Assembly (NCBI RefSeq): GCF_011046245.1
Contig: NZ_CP049241.1
Coordinates: 744,001-808,000, forward strand
Length of the DNA stretch: 64,000 nucleotides
Direction: 5' to 3'
Source: Allorhizobium pseudoryzae
GTDB taxonomy: Bacteria > Pseudomonadota > Alphaproteobacteria > Rhizobiales > Rhizobiaceae
The position numbers and the translations under genes were made by a program. Positions 50,125 through 59,603 of this stretch are shown here, in pieces; position 1 is the stretch's first letter; every line of letters starts with the position of its first letter. Under the pieces are notes generated by a model. The model saw only the letters and a list, made by a program, of their open reading frames with translations, was not told the DNA's origin and searched no databases.

Positions 50125-51000
50125 TCAGCTGGAAAAACGACCGGCGTCGGCGCCGTAATAATTGAGATAGCGGCCGGAAATCGATTCGATCGGCAGCACG
50201 ATCAGCACGTCCGTCGTGTTGAAGGCCTGATCGACCACGGCACCGTTGCCGACCATGGCCCCGAGGCGCAGATAGCCCTTGATGAGCGGCGGCAGCGCCA
50301 TCAGAGCGCGTTTCGGATTGATGGCCTCTTCCGGCATCAGGTCCATGTCGCGGAAGAGTTCCGGCTTCGCCGAAACCGACCAGTCGCCCTTGGCAAGCAC
50401 CGTCTTGTGCAGGAAGGACAGGGCGAGCGCATGCTCTTCGGCATGAATGCCGGGGAAGGAGGCACAGCCGAACATGGCATGCATGTTGTGCTTCAACGCA
50501 TAGGCCCAGTTGCCCTGCCAGAGCAGTTCGACCGTGCGCTTGGTGCGGTAATGCGGGAGGACGCAGGAGCGACCAAGCTCCATGAAACGTTTGTCCGGAT
50601 GCCGTTCCAGAAGCGGGGCGATGTCGAATTCGCAGGCCGAATAGAAGCCGCCATGCGCCATTGCCACGTCCTGGCGCAACAGGCGATAGGTGCCGACGAT
50701 CTGGTCTTCCGCATCACCCTCGATTGCCGTGTCGACGACGAGAAGGTGGTCACAGATATCGTCGAACATGTCCATGTCCCGCTCACGGCGCATGGCTTCC
50801 GGCGGCAGTTGCGCGTGCATTTCCTCAACGAAGACGCGGTAGCGCAGTGCCTGGGCGGCATCCACTTCCCGTTCATTGCGGGCAAGGCGCGTCTCGAGGC
50901 TGCCGATCCGGCCGAAGACATCCGTCTGCGGCTGCCTCAGGGCCTGCTGCGCCTTGTCGACATCAAGAGTGGGATCGCGGTCCAGAAAATCGATTGTCAT
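50125..51000 (-). CDS. olsB: L-ornithine N(alpha)-acyltransferase (hemolysin-like GNAT)
   Basis: A 291-residue acyl-ACP-dependent acyltransferase. The GNAT-like core (ALRYRVFVEEMHA, GTYRLLRQD, FMELGRSCVLPHYR) and the position next to tme match OlsB of Sinorhizobium meliloti, which forms lyso-ornithine lipid, the substrate of OlsA. The ATG at 51000 is chosen; a longer frame begins 11 codons upstream. Ornithine lipids replace phospholipids under phosphate limitation, so PhoB control is likely, but I did not verify a Pho box. Confidence 0.88.
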   Translation of the reverse strand: MTIDFLDRDPTLDVDKAQQALRQPQTDVFGRIGSLETRLARNEREVDAAQALRYRVFVEEMHAQLPPEAMRRERDMDMFDDICDHLLVVDTAIEGDAEDQIVGTYRLLRQDVAMAHGGFYSACEFDIAPLLERHPDKRFMELGRSCVLPHYRTKRTVELLWQGNWAYALKHNMHAMFGCASFPGIHAEEHALALSFLHKTVLAKGDWSVSAKPELFRDMDLMPEEAINPKRALMALPPLIKGYLRLGAMVGNGAVVDQAFNTTDVLIVLPIESISGRYLNYYGADAGRFSS

Positions 51001-51107
51001 GGCAGATCGCCCGTCTCCAGTAGTCAATCCCATAGAACATCAATCTGCGACAGGAAAGTGACAAACCGGAGACCAGTATAGTCCTCTCGGACCATTTATG
51101 ACAAGAA

Positions 51108-53246
51108 TTATGACACCCGCCGATCGCGTGTAGAGGCGATCAGGGAGCGGACCTCATCCAGCAACTGCTGCGGATCGACAGGCTTCTGCAGCACCCGCCG
51201 CGCGCCGCCGGCCAGCATGCGTTCCTGCACGTCGACATCCGTCTCGCCGCTCAGCACAAGCAGCGGCGCACCGGAGGCTTCGCTGCCGCCATCCATCTTC
51301 GAAATCAGCGGCAGCACATCGGCAAGATCGCCGTCCGGCATGTGGATGTCGGAAATGATCAGGTCCGGATGACCATCCGCGGTCGCGGCACGCTGCAGGG
51401 CGGCCAGGTCCGAGACGTGGTGAACCGTACATCCCGCCTTGCGCAGGATGGCGCCCACCATCATGGCGCTGACCGGATCGTCCTCCGCCAGAAGGATGGA
51501 CAGCCCGCCATCCCGCCGTTCCAGCGGCTCCTGTGGAGCGGTGCCGGTAATGCGGGCCATGGCCTGGCTGGCAGAACCGCCAAGCCGTCCGCGCAGGACA
51601 TCGACCAGCGACTGCTCGCGCAGCGGGCGGATCAGCCAGGCGTCATAGGCATCCCAGGGCTGCGTGCTGCGATCTTCCGGGCTGACCAGCAGGATCCGGC
51701 GGAGCGGAGTGACGTCTGCCGTCAAGCGATCCAGGTCATCCACCCGGTGATCGACCACCATGTCTGTAAAGGTGATCCCCTGCCGCTGCAGCTGTTCGAT
51801 CGCCCGGTTCGCCTCTTCCACCGTACGGGCATGGCGGCAGCGCCCGCCCAAGGTCTCGATGGTCGAAATCGTTGCGGTGGCGACGGGCCCCGCCGGCGCC
51901 AGAAGCAGCACGCGGGAGGAGCGCAGCAGCAGCATGCGGTCCGTGCCTTCGTTGCCCGCTTCCGCCGACAGCGCAGGGAAGCGGATCGCAAAGGTTGTGC
52001 CCTTGCCCTTTTCGCTCGCGACCGACAGGGAACCGCCGAACTCCTGCAGGATGCGCACGGAGATGGAAAGGCCAAGCCCTGTGCCGCCGCTGCGCTCCAT
52101 GGCGCCTCCGACCTGCTCGAACTCGCCGAAGATACGCTGCTGCTCCTGCACCGTCATGCCGGGGCCGGTATCCGTCACGGTGATGACGATATCGGACTGT
52201 TCCAGGCTCGCGCGGATCAGCACGCCGCCGACTTGCGTGAATTTCACGGCATTGCCGATGACGTTGAAGAGGACCTGACGCAGGCGCGCCGGGTCGAAAT
52301 CCATCAGTGCCGGCACGTCATAGGCGACGGTCGCGCCGATTTCGATGCGCTTTTCATGCGCGCGGGGCGCCAGCATCTCCACCACGCTTTCCAGAAGCTG
52401 GCGCAGGTTTTCCGCACGGCTGTTCAGCCGGAAGCGACCGGCCTCCAGCGTTGAATAATCGAGCAGATCATCGACCAGCTGCGCCAGCGCCGAGCCGGCC
52501 TGACGGATGCCGCCGATATAGTTTCTCTGCTCCAGGGTCAGGCTGGTCTGGTTCAGCAACTGGCTCATGCCCAGAATGCCGTTCAAGGGCGTGCGCAATT
52601 CGTGCACCACCGTTGCAAGCTGCCGTGTCTTGGCAGCACTGGCCGCCTCGGCCTGCAGGCGCGCCTCTTCCCGCTCATGGGCCAGCCGGCGCTCCTCGGT
52701 CACATCCCGGGCGCTGCTCAGAATAAGGAGATCGCGGCTGATCGCATCCCGGACCAGCACATCCTGCCAGGCCAGCACGCGCACGCCATCGCCAGCCGAA
52801 AATTCGATGTCGCGCGGTTGAGGAAGCGGGGCCGGCGGCACGGAAAAGCCCAGGTCTTCCAATGTCTGGCCGTCGAGGATCGCGGAGCCGGTCAGATTGC
52901 GGAAGGCACGGTTGACCGCCATCACCTGCCCGTGGGCCGCGCGAACGACGGCGGGCGTCGCGAGCAGATCATTGCTTTCGAGAAAGGCGCGCGGCGCAGC
53001 AGAGAGGCTGGCAGAGGCGATCACCTGCGGATCCGGCGAACTCCGTGTTTCGTCCTCTTCCGGAACGGCAAACCGGCTCATGGCGCCGACGCGGCTGAGA
53101 AACGCAGACAGGACGCTCTGCGTGGAACGGCTGACAAGATCGACCGGATCGGCGGATTGAGACGCATGCTCTTCCGCTTCTGCCCGGGTGAACTGGCCGA
53201 AGGCCTTGCGTAGCTGGTCATGAAGATCTGCAAGATCGCGCATAGC
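51108..53246 (-). CDS. Soluble hybrid sensor histidine kinase with PAS, kinase and two receiver-like domains
   Basis: A 712-residue kinase without membrane segments. Order: N-terminal helical region, PAS domain (about 95-185), HisKA with phosphorylatable H214 (VVHELRTPLNG), HATPase (NVIGNAVKFT, DTGPGMT, GGTGLGLSIS), then a receiver-like domain that lacks a clear Asp phosphorylation site, then a true receiver with AEDD and SDIHMPDGD and the conserved Lys in LQKPVD. It probably passes phosphate to an unlinked phosphotransfer protein. No response-regulator gene adjoins it. Confidence 0.9.
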   Translation of the reverse strand, partial: AMRDLADLHDQLRKAFGQFTRAEAEEHASQSADPVDLVSRSTQSVLSAFLSRVGAMSRFAVPEEDETRSSPDPQVIASASLSAAPRAFLESNDLLATPAVVRAAHGQVMAVNRAFRNLTGSAILDGQTLEDLGFSVPPAPLPQPRDIEFSAGDGVRVLAWQDVLVRDAISRDLLILSSARDVTEERRLAHEREEARLQAEAASAAKTRQLATVVHELRTPLNGILGMSQLLNQTSLTLEQRNYIGGIRQAGSALAQLVDDLLDYSTLEAGRFRLNSRAENLRQLLESVVEMLAPRAHEKRIEIGATVAYDVPALMDFDPARLRQVLFNVIGNAVKFTQVGGVLIRASLEQSDIVITVTDTGPGMTVQEQQRIFGEFEQVGGAMERSGGTGLGLSISVRILQEFGGSLSVASEKGKGTTFAIRFPALSAEAGNEGTDRMLLLRSSRVLLLAPAGPVATATISTIETLGGRCRHARTVEEANRAIEQLQRQGITFTDMVVDHRVDDLDRLTADVTPLRRILLVSPEDRSTQPWDAYDAWLIRPLREQSLVDVLRGRLGGSASQAMARITGTAPQEPLERRDGGLSILLAEDDPVSAMMVGAILRKAGCTVHHVSDLAALQRAATADGHPDLIISDIHMPDGDLADVLPLISKMDGGSEASGAPLLVLSGETDVDVQERMLAGGARRVLQKPVDPQQLLDEVRSLIASTRDRRVS

Positions 53247-53349
53247 ATCGTCCAATAGCACGCGAATCCTTACGATGTATTACATAACCTCAAATCACAT
53301 CGAGTGCGATCCCATCATTCAGCAACCGACCGGAATTGCAAGATACCAC

Positions 53350-53850
53350 TCATTGTATCTTTCGGCGCGAACTCAGCAACTCATCGACGATCACACAGCC
53401 AGCCCCGATCGTGATGAAACTGTCGGCCAGGTTGAAAACGGCAAATGACCAGGTTTCGGTGTAGAAGAGAATATAATCGATCACGTGACCGTACAGGAAT
53501 CGGTCCAGAAGGTTGCCGATCGCGCCGGCAATGATCAAGGCAAAACCGGTATGCGCAAAGCCGCGGTCCTTCGGTGTCCGGCGCCACATCCACAGCACGA
53601 AGGCGACGATTACCAGGCGCATGCCAACGATGAACCAGCCATCCATGTGATCCAGCAGGGAAAAGGCGACGCCGAGATTATAGGTCCGGTACAGTGCCAG
53701 GAACGGCATGACATGGACGGCCTCCTGCAGCGGCAGGTAGGTTTCAACGGCGATCTTGATCAGCTGATCCGCCAGGACCGCCAGCACCACGAAGGTGAAG
53801 ATCGGCCAAGGTCTGGAAAACAGCGTCGGCTTCACGTCCAGCGTCGTCAT
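53350..53850 (-). CDS. lspA: Lipoprotein signal peptidase (signal peptidase II)
   Basis: A 166-residue membrane aspartyl protease with four helices that removes lipoprotein signal peptides. The two catalytic aspartates are in [10 protein letters not shown] and [11 protein letters not shown]. It overlaps the upstream methyltransferase gene by four bases. Together with lnt it covers two of three lipoprotein maturation steps in the window. Confidence 0.96.
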   Translation of the reverse strand: MTTLDVKPTLFSRPWPIFTFVVLAVLADQLIKIAVETYLPLQEAVHVMPFLALYRTYNLGVAFSLLDHMDGWFIVGMRLVIVAFVLWMWRRTPKDRGFAHTGFALIIAGAIGNLLDRFLYGHVIDYILFYTETWSFAVFNLADSFITIGAGCVIVDELLSSRRKIQ

Positions 53851-54704
53851 TTCGCCTCCAGCGACAGAAGGTGACGGCGGGCTTCGAACAGCATCACGGC
53901 GCTCGCTATGGCAAGGTTGAGCGAATCCGCCCTTCCCTGCTGCGGGATACGGGCAAGTCGGTCGGCCGCCTTCGCCAGTTCATCCGGCAGGCCGGATTGT
54001 TCGTTGCCCATCAGCAGAATGCTGGGCTTGGCCTTGTAGGTGATGGTCCGGTAATCCACCGCACCGGCCAGATGGGTGGCAACGACCTGGCCGCCGCTTG
54101 CCCGGCTCCAGGCGAGGAATTCCGCCACCGAGGCGCGGTAAAGCGGCACGGCAAACACCGAGCCCATCGTGGCCCGTACGGTTTCGATCGAGAACGGATC
54201 GGTACACTCGCCGACCAGAACGACGCCGGAGGCGCCGGCGGCATCGGCGGTGCGGATGATCGTTCCGAGGTTGCCGGGGTCGCGCACACGGTCGAGCGCG
54301 ACGAAGGTCTGGTCCGCCTGAAGAGCAAGCCCGTCCAGCGTCTGCCAGCGCTGTTCAAAGATGCCGACGACCATCTGCGGATTGTCGCGCCGTGTTACCG
54401 AGGACAGCACCTTTTCGCTGACTTCCAGCACGAGCCCGCCGCGGGCAACCGTCTTTGCGGCGACCTGTTCGACCAGCGGCTTGCCCTTGGCCGCCTTGGC
54501 ATAGACCAGCGTGCGGATGTCCCAGCCGAGTTCGATCGCATCAATGACCAGCTTCAGGCCTTCCGCCATGAAGGTGCCGCTTTCCTCACGGTCCTTCTTG
54601 TTCATCAGGCCCTTGATGTCCTTGATGATCGGATTGGACAGGCTGGTGACCTCCTTGACCTGGCCTACCTTGCGGGCTCCCGGCCTGCGCTCATAATCGG
54701 TCAT
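53847..54704 (-). CDS. TrmH/SpoU-family RNA 2'-O-methyltransferase
   Basis: A 285-residue SPOUT methyltransferase. An N-terminal substrate-binding domain (about residues 20-100, with [12 protein letters not shown]) precedes the knotted domain with [19 protein letters not shown] (motif 1), [11 protein letters not shown] (motif 2) and [21 protein letters not shown] (motif 3). The RNA target, rRNA or tRNA, is not determined. It overlaps both neighbours by four bases. Confidence 0.92.
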   Translation of the reverse strand: MTDYERRPGARKVGQVKEVTSLSNPIIKDIKGLMNKKDREESGTFMAEGLKLVIDAIELGWDIRTLVYAKAAKGKPLVEQVAAKTVARGGLVLEVSEKVLSSVTRRDNPQMVVGIFEQRWQTLDGLALQADQTFVALDRVRDPGNLGTIIRTADAAGASGVVLVGECTDPFSIETVRATMGSVFAVPLYRASVAEFLAWSRASGGQVVATHLAGAVDYRTITYKAKPSILLMGNEQSGLPDELAKAADRLARIPQQGRADSLNLAIASAVMLFEARRHLLSLEAK

Positions 54705-55849
54705 CGGTTCACCCAGCGGCTGAAGAGGGATGTGGAGAGCGCGCGGCCCTTGGACTGACCGTCAAGGCCGGCCTCACGGATGACGAGTTCGCCGGATTCG
54801 ACGGCGCCGCCTGCCCCGCGCATGGTCTCGCGCATCAGCTCATGAATGGAATAGAAGCTCGCCCGGATGGAATAGGCCGTCAGAACGAGACCGGTTGCCT
54901 TCGGTGCCAGGATTTCGCGGCAGACGTCCAGCATCAGCGGCAGTTGTTCGAAGAGATGAAACACCTCGCCATTCGGGCCGCGGCCGAATTTCGGCGGATC
55001 GGCGAGAATGATGTCGTAGCGGCTGCCACGGCGCTCTTCCCGCAGGATGAACTTCATGGCGTCCTCGCAGATCCAGCGGATCGGCGCCCGGTCGAGCCGG
55101 GCAAGGGCCTGGTTCTCGCGTGCCCAGCCGATCGCCTTCTTCGAGGCGTCCACATGCGTGACTTCCGCGCCGGCCGCGGCGGCCACCAGCGAGGCGACGC
55201 CGGTATAACCGAAGAGGTTCAGCACCTTCAGCGGACGGCCCGCTTGCTCGGATTTTTCCTTCAGCCAGGACCAGTGGACGATCTGTTCCGGGAACACGCC
55301 GACATGGCGGAAGGCGGTGAAACGCCCGAGGAAATCGACGCCGAGCAGCGACAGTGGCCAGGTTTCGCCGAGCGCCTCCGTCGGGAAACGCCAGCGCCCC
55401 ATGCCATCCTCATCCGTATCGCCGGTGAAGACGGCATCGGCCTTGTCCCACACATGCGCCGGCAGCGATGGCTGCCAGAGCGCCTGGGCCTCGGGCCGCA
55501 CGATCCGATACGGGCCGTATTGTTCGAGTTTGAGGCCCGCGCCGCTATCGATCAGGTGAAAATCACCGGCACCGGCGGATTCCAGGATCACCGGCACACG
55601 CTCCAGCGGCAGGTCGCCGCTTCGCTTGATCAGTGGCCGCGTCTCGGCAGGCGGCGCCTTGGCGGCAGCCGGTTCGGGTTTTGGCGCGGCGGCGGCAAAT
55701 TTCTTCGCGCCTGCGCCCGCAGCGGCGGTCGGCCTGTTCTGCCGCGGCGCCGGCCGACCGGATTTCGGATTGCGCGACTCCTGCCGCTCGGGTCTCTTCT
55801 TCAACGTGTCTTCCGCTGGCTCATTCAGATTTTCCGCAGGAGATAGCAT
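54701..55849 (-). CDS. Class I SAM-dependent rRNA methyltransferase (RlmI/RlmL-K like)
   Basis: A 382-residue protein. The first about 75 residues are a low-complexity Arg/Pro/Ala/Lys-rich tail, likely disordered and RNA-binding. The catalytic domain has the SAM loop LFGYTGVASLVAAAAGAEVTHVD and the target motif LADPPKFGRG (DPPKFG). The start ATG at 55849 is the shortest that keeps the whole domain and tail. It is the first of three genes with 4-bp overlaps (this gene, trmH-like, lspA). Confidence 0.88.
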   Translation of the reverse strand: MLSPAENLNEPAEDTLKKRPERQESRNPKSGRPAPRQNRPTAAAGAGAKKFAAAAPKPEPAAAKAPPAETRPLIKRSGDLPLERVPVILESAGAGDFHLIDSGAGLKLEQYGPYRIVRPEAQALWQPSLPAHVWDKADAVFTGDTDEDGMGRWRFPTEALGETWPLSLLGVDFLGRFTAFRHVGVFPEQIVHWSWLKEKSEQAGRPLKVLNLFGYTGVASLVAAAAGAEVTHVDASKKAIGWARENQALARLDRAPIRWICEDAMKFILREERRGSRYDIILADPPKFGRGPNGEVFHLFEQLPLMLDVCREILAPKATGLVLTAYSIRASFYSIHELMRETMRGAGGAVESGELVIREAGLDGQSKGRALSTSLFSRWVNR

Positions 55850-55934
55850 CGGTGAGGCCCTTGGCAAAGCGGTTTCCCTTCTGCGATACAGGAAGGTGAA
55901 AGGCTGGCGAGGAGGCCGGCTTGGGAGGAGAGCC

Positions 55935-56390
55935 ATGGAAATCAGCGGTGAAGAGCGTATAGCGGCGCCACGGCAGGTCGTTTGGGAGGCCCTGAACGAT
56001 CCGGATATCCTGCGACAGTGCATACCCGGCTGTCAGGAGTTGGAGCAACGGTCACCGACCGAGCTTGCCGCTACCGTCAAACTGAAGATCGGCCCCGTTT
56101 CGGCCAGCTTCAAGGGCGAGGTGACGCTGAGCGACATCAACGCTCCGGAAAGCTACCGGATTTCCGGCGAAGGCAAGGGTGGCATTGCAGGCTTTGCCAA
56201 GGGATTTGCCGATGTCGTCCTCACGGAGGACGGCGGCGAGACGATCCTGAAATATCAGGCGGATGCGCAGGTGGGCGGCAAACTGGCCCAGCTCGGCTCG
56301 CGGCTGATCGGCTCCACCTCGCAGAAGCTTGCGCAACAGTTCTTCGCTGACTTCAATACGGCGGTCGGCCAAAAAATGGCCGAGGCGTAA
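55935..56390 (+). CDS. CoxG-like SRPBCC protein
   Basis: A 151-residue protein of the carbon monoxide dehydrogenase subunit G family, with the START-like fold features GEERIAAPRQVVWEALNDPDIL and IPGCQELEQ. CoxG helps anchor CO dehydrogenase in carboxidotrophs, but many such genes are not near cox genes, as here; the role is unknown. GGAGG precedes the ATG at 55935. It is divergent from the methyltransferase and convergent with the lapA-like gene, only six bases away. Confidence 0.88.
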   Translation: MEISGEERIAAPRQVVWEALNDPDILRQCIPGCQELEQRSPTELAATVKLKIGPVSASFKGEVTLSDINAPESYRISGEGKGGIAGFAKGFADVVLTEDGGETILKYQADAQVGGKLAQLGSRLIGSTSQKLAQQFFADFNTAVGQKMAEA

Positions 56391-56396
56391 CGGCGC

Positions 56397-56750
56397 TCAG
56401 CCCTTCGCCGCGGGAACGAGTGCGGCCCTTGCGGGCTCGCTCGCCGATTTGACCGGCTGGCGCCCACCGTCCCGGTCCCGCGCAAGCGCGGCGCGGGCTT
56501 CGGTGCGGGCCTGCCTGCGGTGCCGTCCCTGGTTCAGCCAGGTGACGAGCGAGCCGATGAACATGCCAAGAATGAGGGTGAGGAACAGAAACAGGAAGAA
56601 GGGCGCGCTCACCGACAGCACAGCATCGTCCGGGCGGAACGGATTAAGCGCGAGGGTGACCATCTGCCGGTTGGCGACGCAGAGCACGATCAGCACGACC
56701 GCAAGGGGAACGAAGATCACAAGCCCAAGGATTTTCTTGACCCGGTTCAT
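56397..56750 (-). CDS. LapA-domain (DUF1049) inner-membrane protein
   Basis: A 117-residue protein with two membrane helices (about residues 8-26 and 50-70) and a basic C-terminal tail, matching the LapA/DUF1049 family. In other bacteria related proteins act in lipopolysaccharide assembly control. It follows ihfB by about 100 bases on the same strand, as is usual in proteobacteria (ihfB-lapA). Confidence 0.82.
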   Translation of the reverse strand: MNRVKKILGLVIFVPLAVVLIVLCVANRQMVTLALNPFRPDDAVLSVSAPFFLFLFLTLILGMFIGSLVTWLNQGRHRRQARTEARAALARDRDGGRQPVKSASEPARAALVPAAKG

Positions 56751-56856
56751 GACAAAACTCCGGCGTGGTGGGGCTTGCCGCAGGATGCGCAAGCCCGATC
56801 GTCTTCATTAGGATAGTCTGCCGATCAACGCTTTCAAGGCGCGGGCGTTGCAGCGC

Positions 56857-57168
56857 TCAGTCCTGATCTTCGTCTTCTTCATCCGCAAGATCGGGGTTGA
56901 GACGCTCGCGCAGTTCCTTGCCGGTCTTGAAGAACGGCACCCATTTCTCCTCGACGAAGACCGTATCGCCGGTCCGCGGATTGCGGCCGGAGCGCGCCGG
57001 ACGGTTTTTCACCGAAAAGGCTCCGAAGCCACGCAGTTCCACACGGTTTCCGGCCGCGAGCGCGTCCGTGATCTCGTCCAGAACCGCGTTGACGATGTTT
57101 TCGACGTCACGGTGATAGAGGTGCGGATTGCGGGCCGCGACGATCTGCACCAGTTCTGACTTGATCAC
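56857..57168 (-). CDS. ihfB: Integration host factor beta subunit
   Basis: A 103-residue DNA-bending protein of the HU/IHF family. The family signature [22 protein letters not shown] holds the DNA-contacting arm. The acidic C-terminus (ADEEDEDQD) is typical of the beta subunit in alphaproteobacteria. It bends DNA for sigma-54 activation among other processes; rpoN is 3 kb away. It follows sppA by 27 bases. Confidence 0.96.
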   Translation of the reverse strand: MIKSELVQIVAARNPHLYHRDVENIVNAVLDEITDALAAGNRVELRGFGAFSVKNRPARSGRNPRTGDTVFVEEKWVPFFKTGKELRERLNPDLADEEDEDQD

Positions 57169-57195
57169 GACTTCCCCCTGAAAGGATTGGAGTTT

Positions 57196-58152
57196 TTAAT
57201 CCCGGCCAACCTGCCAAACCGAGACCAGACCGTCAAGGAACAACTTTCGCCCGACGAGGTCCTGGAAATTTCCGGGCAGGGTCGTAGCATCCACGCCGGC
57301 AAGGCGCAGGAGGCCCGACACGGCTGACGCGATGGTGAAGAAGCCCGAATCGTCCTTGGCTTTCCATTCGACGATGGGCAGGTCATCCGCAACCCCGCGC
57401 GACGCAAGATAGCTGCGGATTTCCGGGGTGCCCCCGAGAGCGTCGATGAGCTTGACCTTCAGCGCCTGCCGCCCGGTGAAGATCGCACCGTTCGCCAGCT
57501 TCAGCACCTCCTCGCGCGGCAGCTTGCGCCGGTCGGCGATGAGATCGACGAACCAATCGTAGCTATCCATGATCATCGAGCGGATCATGGCTTCCGCTTC
57601 CGGGCTTGCCGGATGGAAGGGCGACGGTTCGGCTTTCAGCGGCGACGACTTGATCTCGTTCATCGACACACCGAGCTTCTGCAGCAGTTCGCCCACCTGC
57701 GGATACTGGAAGATGACGCCGATCGAGCCGGTGATCGAACTTTCGCCCGCAATGATGGTGTCGCCGGCCGAGGCAATCATGTAGCCGGCCGAGGCTGCCA
57801 GCGTGCGGACATCCGAGACGACCGGCTTTTCCGCGGCAACCGCCCGGATCGCCTTGAAAATCTTTTCCCCGCCATAGGTGGTGCCACCCGGCGACGAGAT
57901 CGACACGATCAGCGCCTTCGCCTGGCGGTTCTTGCGGATCGCCTCAAGACGCTCGAGCAGTTCATCGTCATCCGTGATCATGCCGGAAATATCGATCCGC
58001 GCCACATGGGCGCGCGCTGCCCCGGCATCCTGCTTCAGGAAAACGTTGTACAGCGAGAAGCCGATCGCCACCAGCAGCAGGGCCGCCGCCACGCGCCAGA
58101 AGGTGAGCTTGCGGCGCAACTGCCGTCTGTCCGCCAAAGCAGATTGATCCAT
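57196..58152 (-). CDS. sppA: Signal peptide peptidase SppA, short form
   Basis: A 318-residue S49-family serine protease anchored by one N-terminal helix (about residues 20-40). Conserved blocks SISSPGGTTYGGEKI, ASAGYMIASAGDTI and SSITGSIGVIFQYP carry the catalytic Ser region; the Lys of the dyad is expected near residue 185-200 (IKSSPLKAEPSPF). It degrades cleaved signal peptides. The ATG at 58152 is preferred over the 27-codon longer frame. It is divergent from lptC. Confidence 0.93.
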   Translation of the reverse strand: MDQSALADRRQLRRKLTFWRVAAALLLVAIGFSLYNVFLKQDAGAARAHVARIDISGMITDDDELLERLEAIRKNRQAKALIVSISSPGGTTYGGEKIFKAIRAVAAEKPVVSDVRTLAASAGYMIASAGDTIIAGESSITGSIGVIFQYPQVGELLQKLGVSMNEIKSSPLKAEPSPFHPASPEAEAMIRSMIMDSYDWFVDLIADRRKLPREEVLKLANGAIFTGRQALKVKLIDALGGTPEIRSYLASRGVADDLPIVEWKAKDDSGFFTIASAVSGLLRLAGVDATTLPGNFQDLVGRKLFLDGLVSVWQVGRD

Positions 58153-58335
58153 CGGTCGCTCTCCGTTTGATTCCCTAGAATTTTGCGACCATACCGAGAC
58201 CGCCGGGTCGAAGGCTACACGAATTTGTGTCATTCGTTATTGTTTCTTGATGAATAAAAGCCATATTGGGATCTGATGGAAGAGACAACGCACCGGCGGA
58301 TGCCGTGCAGCCTCCCCAACAACGATCAAGGTTCA

Positions 58336-59019
58336 ATGCTTCAGACAACGACCGACATCACGCAGGCCGCGACAACCGGACGCGGGCAGAACGACGCCTA
58401 CAAGGCGGCGCTGGCGCATTCGCGTCGCGTCCGCAGGCTGCGGGTCGCCCTTCCTCTCGCGGCGGCGCTTGTCTCGGCGGTGTTTATCGGCGTGTCGTTC
58501 GTGCGCGCCTATCTGCCGGAAAATCTGAGCGTGCAGAGCGCGAAGATCGAGGATGGCAAGATTGTCATGGAGAGCCCCGCAATCGCCGGACGCAATGAAC
58601 AGGGCATTAGTTATTCGCTGACGGCGAAGCGCGCGCTGCAGGATCTGACCGATCCCAACATGATCACGCTGGAAGACGTCAAGGCGGCCATGCCGCTGAA
58701 CAAGGACGTGATTGCCCGCGTGACGGCAGCCGGCGGAATATTTGACAGATCCGCCGATAAACTCGCCATGACCCAGCCGTTCCAGGTCAATCTCAGCAAT
58801 GGAATCACCGCGAATTTCCAGTCTGCGCAGCTCGACGTGCCGCGCAGCACGATGGAAAGCTCGGACCCGGTCCAGATCACCACCAACGACGCAGCGATAG
58901 TTGCGAACTCGATGAAGATATCCGATAACGGAAAAACACTCCTTTTCGCGGGTCAGGTTCAGGTCACGCTTGAACGTTCCGCACTGTCCAAAGAAGGCAA
59001 TCAGAGCGCATCGCCATGA
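58336..59019 (+). CDS. lptC: LPS export protein LptC
   Basis: A 227-residue bitopic protein: cytoplasmic N-terminus, helix at about residues 38-58 (LPLAAALVSAVFIGVSFV), periplasmic LptC fold. It links the LptBFG transporter to LptA in moving LPS to the outer membrane. The ATG at 58336 is chosen; an ATG at 58276 is in frame too. It overlaps lptA by four bases (ATGA). Confidence 0.9.
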   Translation: MLQTTTDITQAATTGRGQNDAYKAALAHSRRVRRLRVALPLAAALVSAVFIGVSFVRAYLPENLSVQSAKIEDGKIVMESPAIAGRNEQGISYSLTAKRALQDLTDPNMITLEDVKAAMPLNKDVIARVTAAGGIFDRSADKLAMTQPFQVNLSNGITANFQSAQLDVPRSTMESSDPVQITTNDAAIVANSMKISDNGKTLLFAGQVQVTLERSALSKEGNQSASP

Positions 59020-59588
59020 CCCATCGCCGCACCCTTGCCCAATCCTCCCTGTCCTGTCTTCTGGCAGCTGCGGCCTTGACGGGACTGATGTCCGTCGCCG
59101 CCGCCCAGACGATGACCAAATCCATGGACGGCATGAAGCTGTCGAACGACAAGCCGATCCAGATCCAGAGCGATCAGCTTGAAATCAAGGATGCCGAAAA
59201 GAAGGCTTACTTCACCGGCAATGTCGAGGTCGTGCAAGGCACCACCACGATGAAGGCCATGAAGATGACCGTCCTCTACAAGGGCGATCCCGCCGGCACG
59301 CAGAGCAGCAGCGTCACGTCCGGCCAGCAGGACATCGACAAGATCTTCGTGTCGGGCAAGGTGCTGCTGAACTCCGGCACGCAGACCGCCACCGGCGACG
59401 AGGGCGAATACGACATGGCCACCCAGATCTTTACCCTGACGGGCAAGCAGGTGGTGCTGACGGATGGCCCGAACGTGCTGACCGGCTGCAAGATGGTCGT
59501 TCGCGTCGATAGCGGAGAGGCAAAGCTCGACAATTGCGGCAAGCGCATCGAGATCATGCTTGATCCGAAATCGAAGCCGAAGCAGTAG
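59016..59588 (+). CDS. lptA: LPS transport periplasmic protein LptA
   Basis: A 190-residue exported OstA-fold protein. The signal peptide (core SCLLAAAALTGLMSV) is followed by the jellyroll signature KPIQIQSDQLEIKDAEKKAYFTGNVEVVQG. It bridges the periplasm for LPS. It overlaps lptC by four bases, and lptB follows 15 bases later. Confidence 0.94.
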   Translation: MTHRRTLAQSSLSCLLAAAALTGLMSVAAAQTMTKSMDGMKLSNDKPIQIQSDQLEIKDAEKKAYFTGNVEVVQGTTTMKAMKMTVLYKGDPAGTQSSSVTSGQQDIDKIFVSGKVLLNSGTQTATGDEGEYDMATQIFTLTGKQVVLTDGPNVLTGCKMVVRVDSGEAKLDNCGKRIEIMLDPKSKPKQ

Positions 59589-59603
59589 GCGACCCCCGTT
59601 TCG

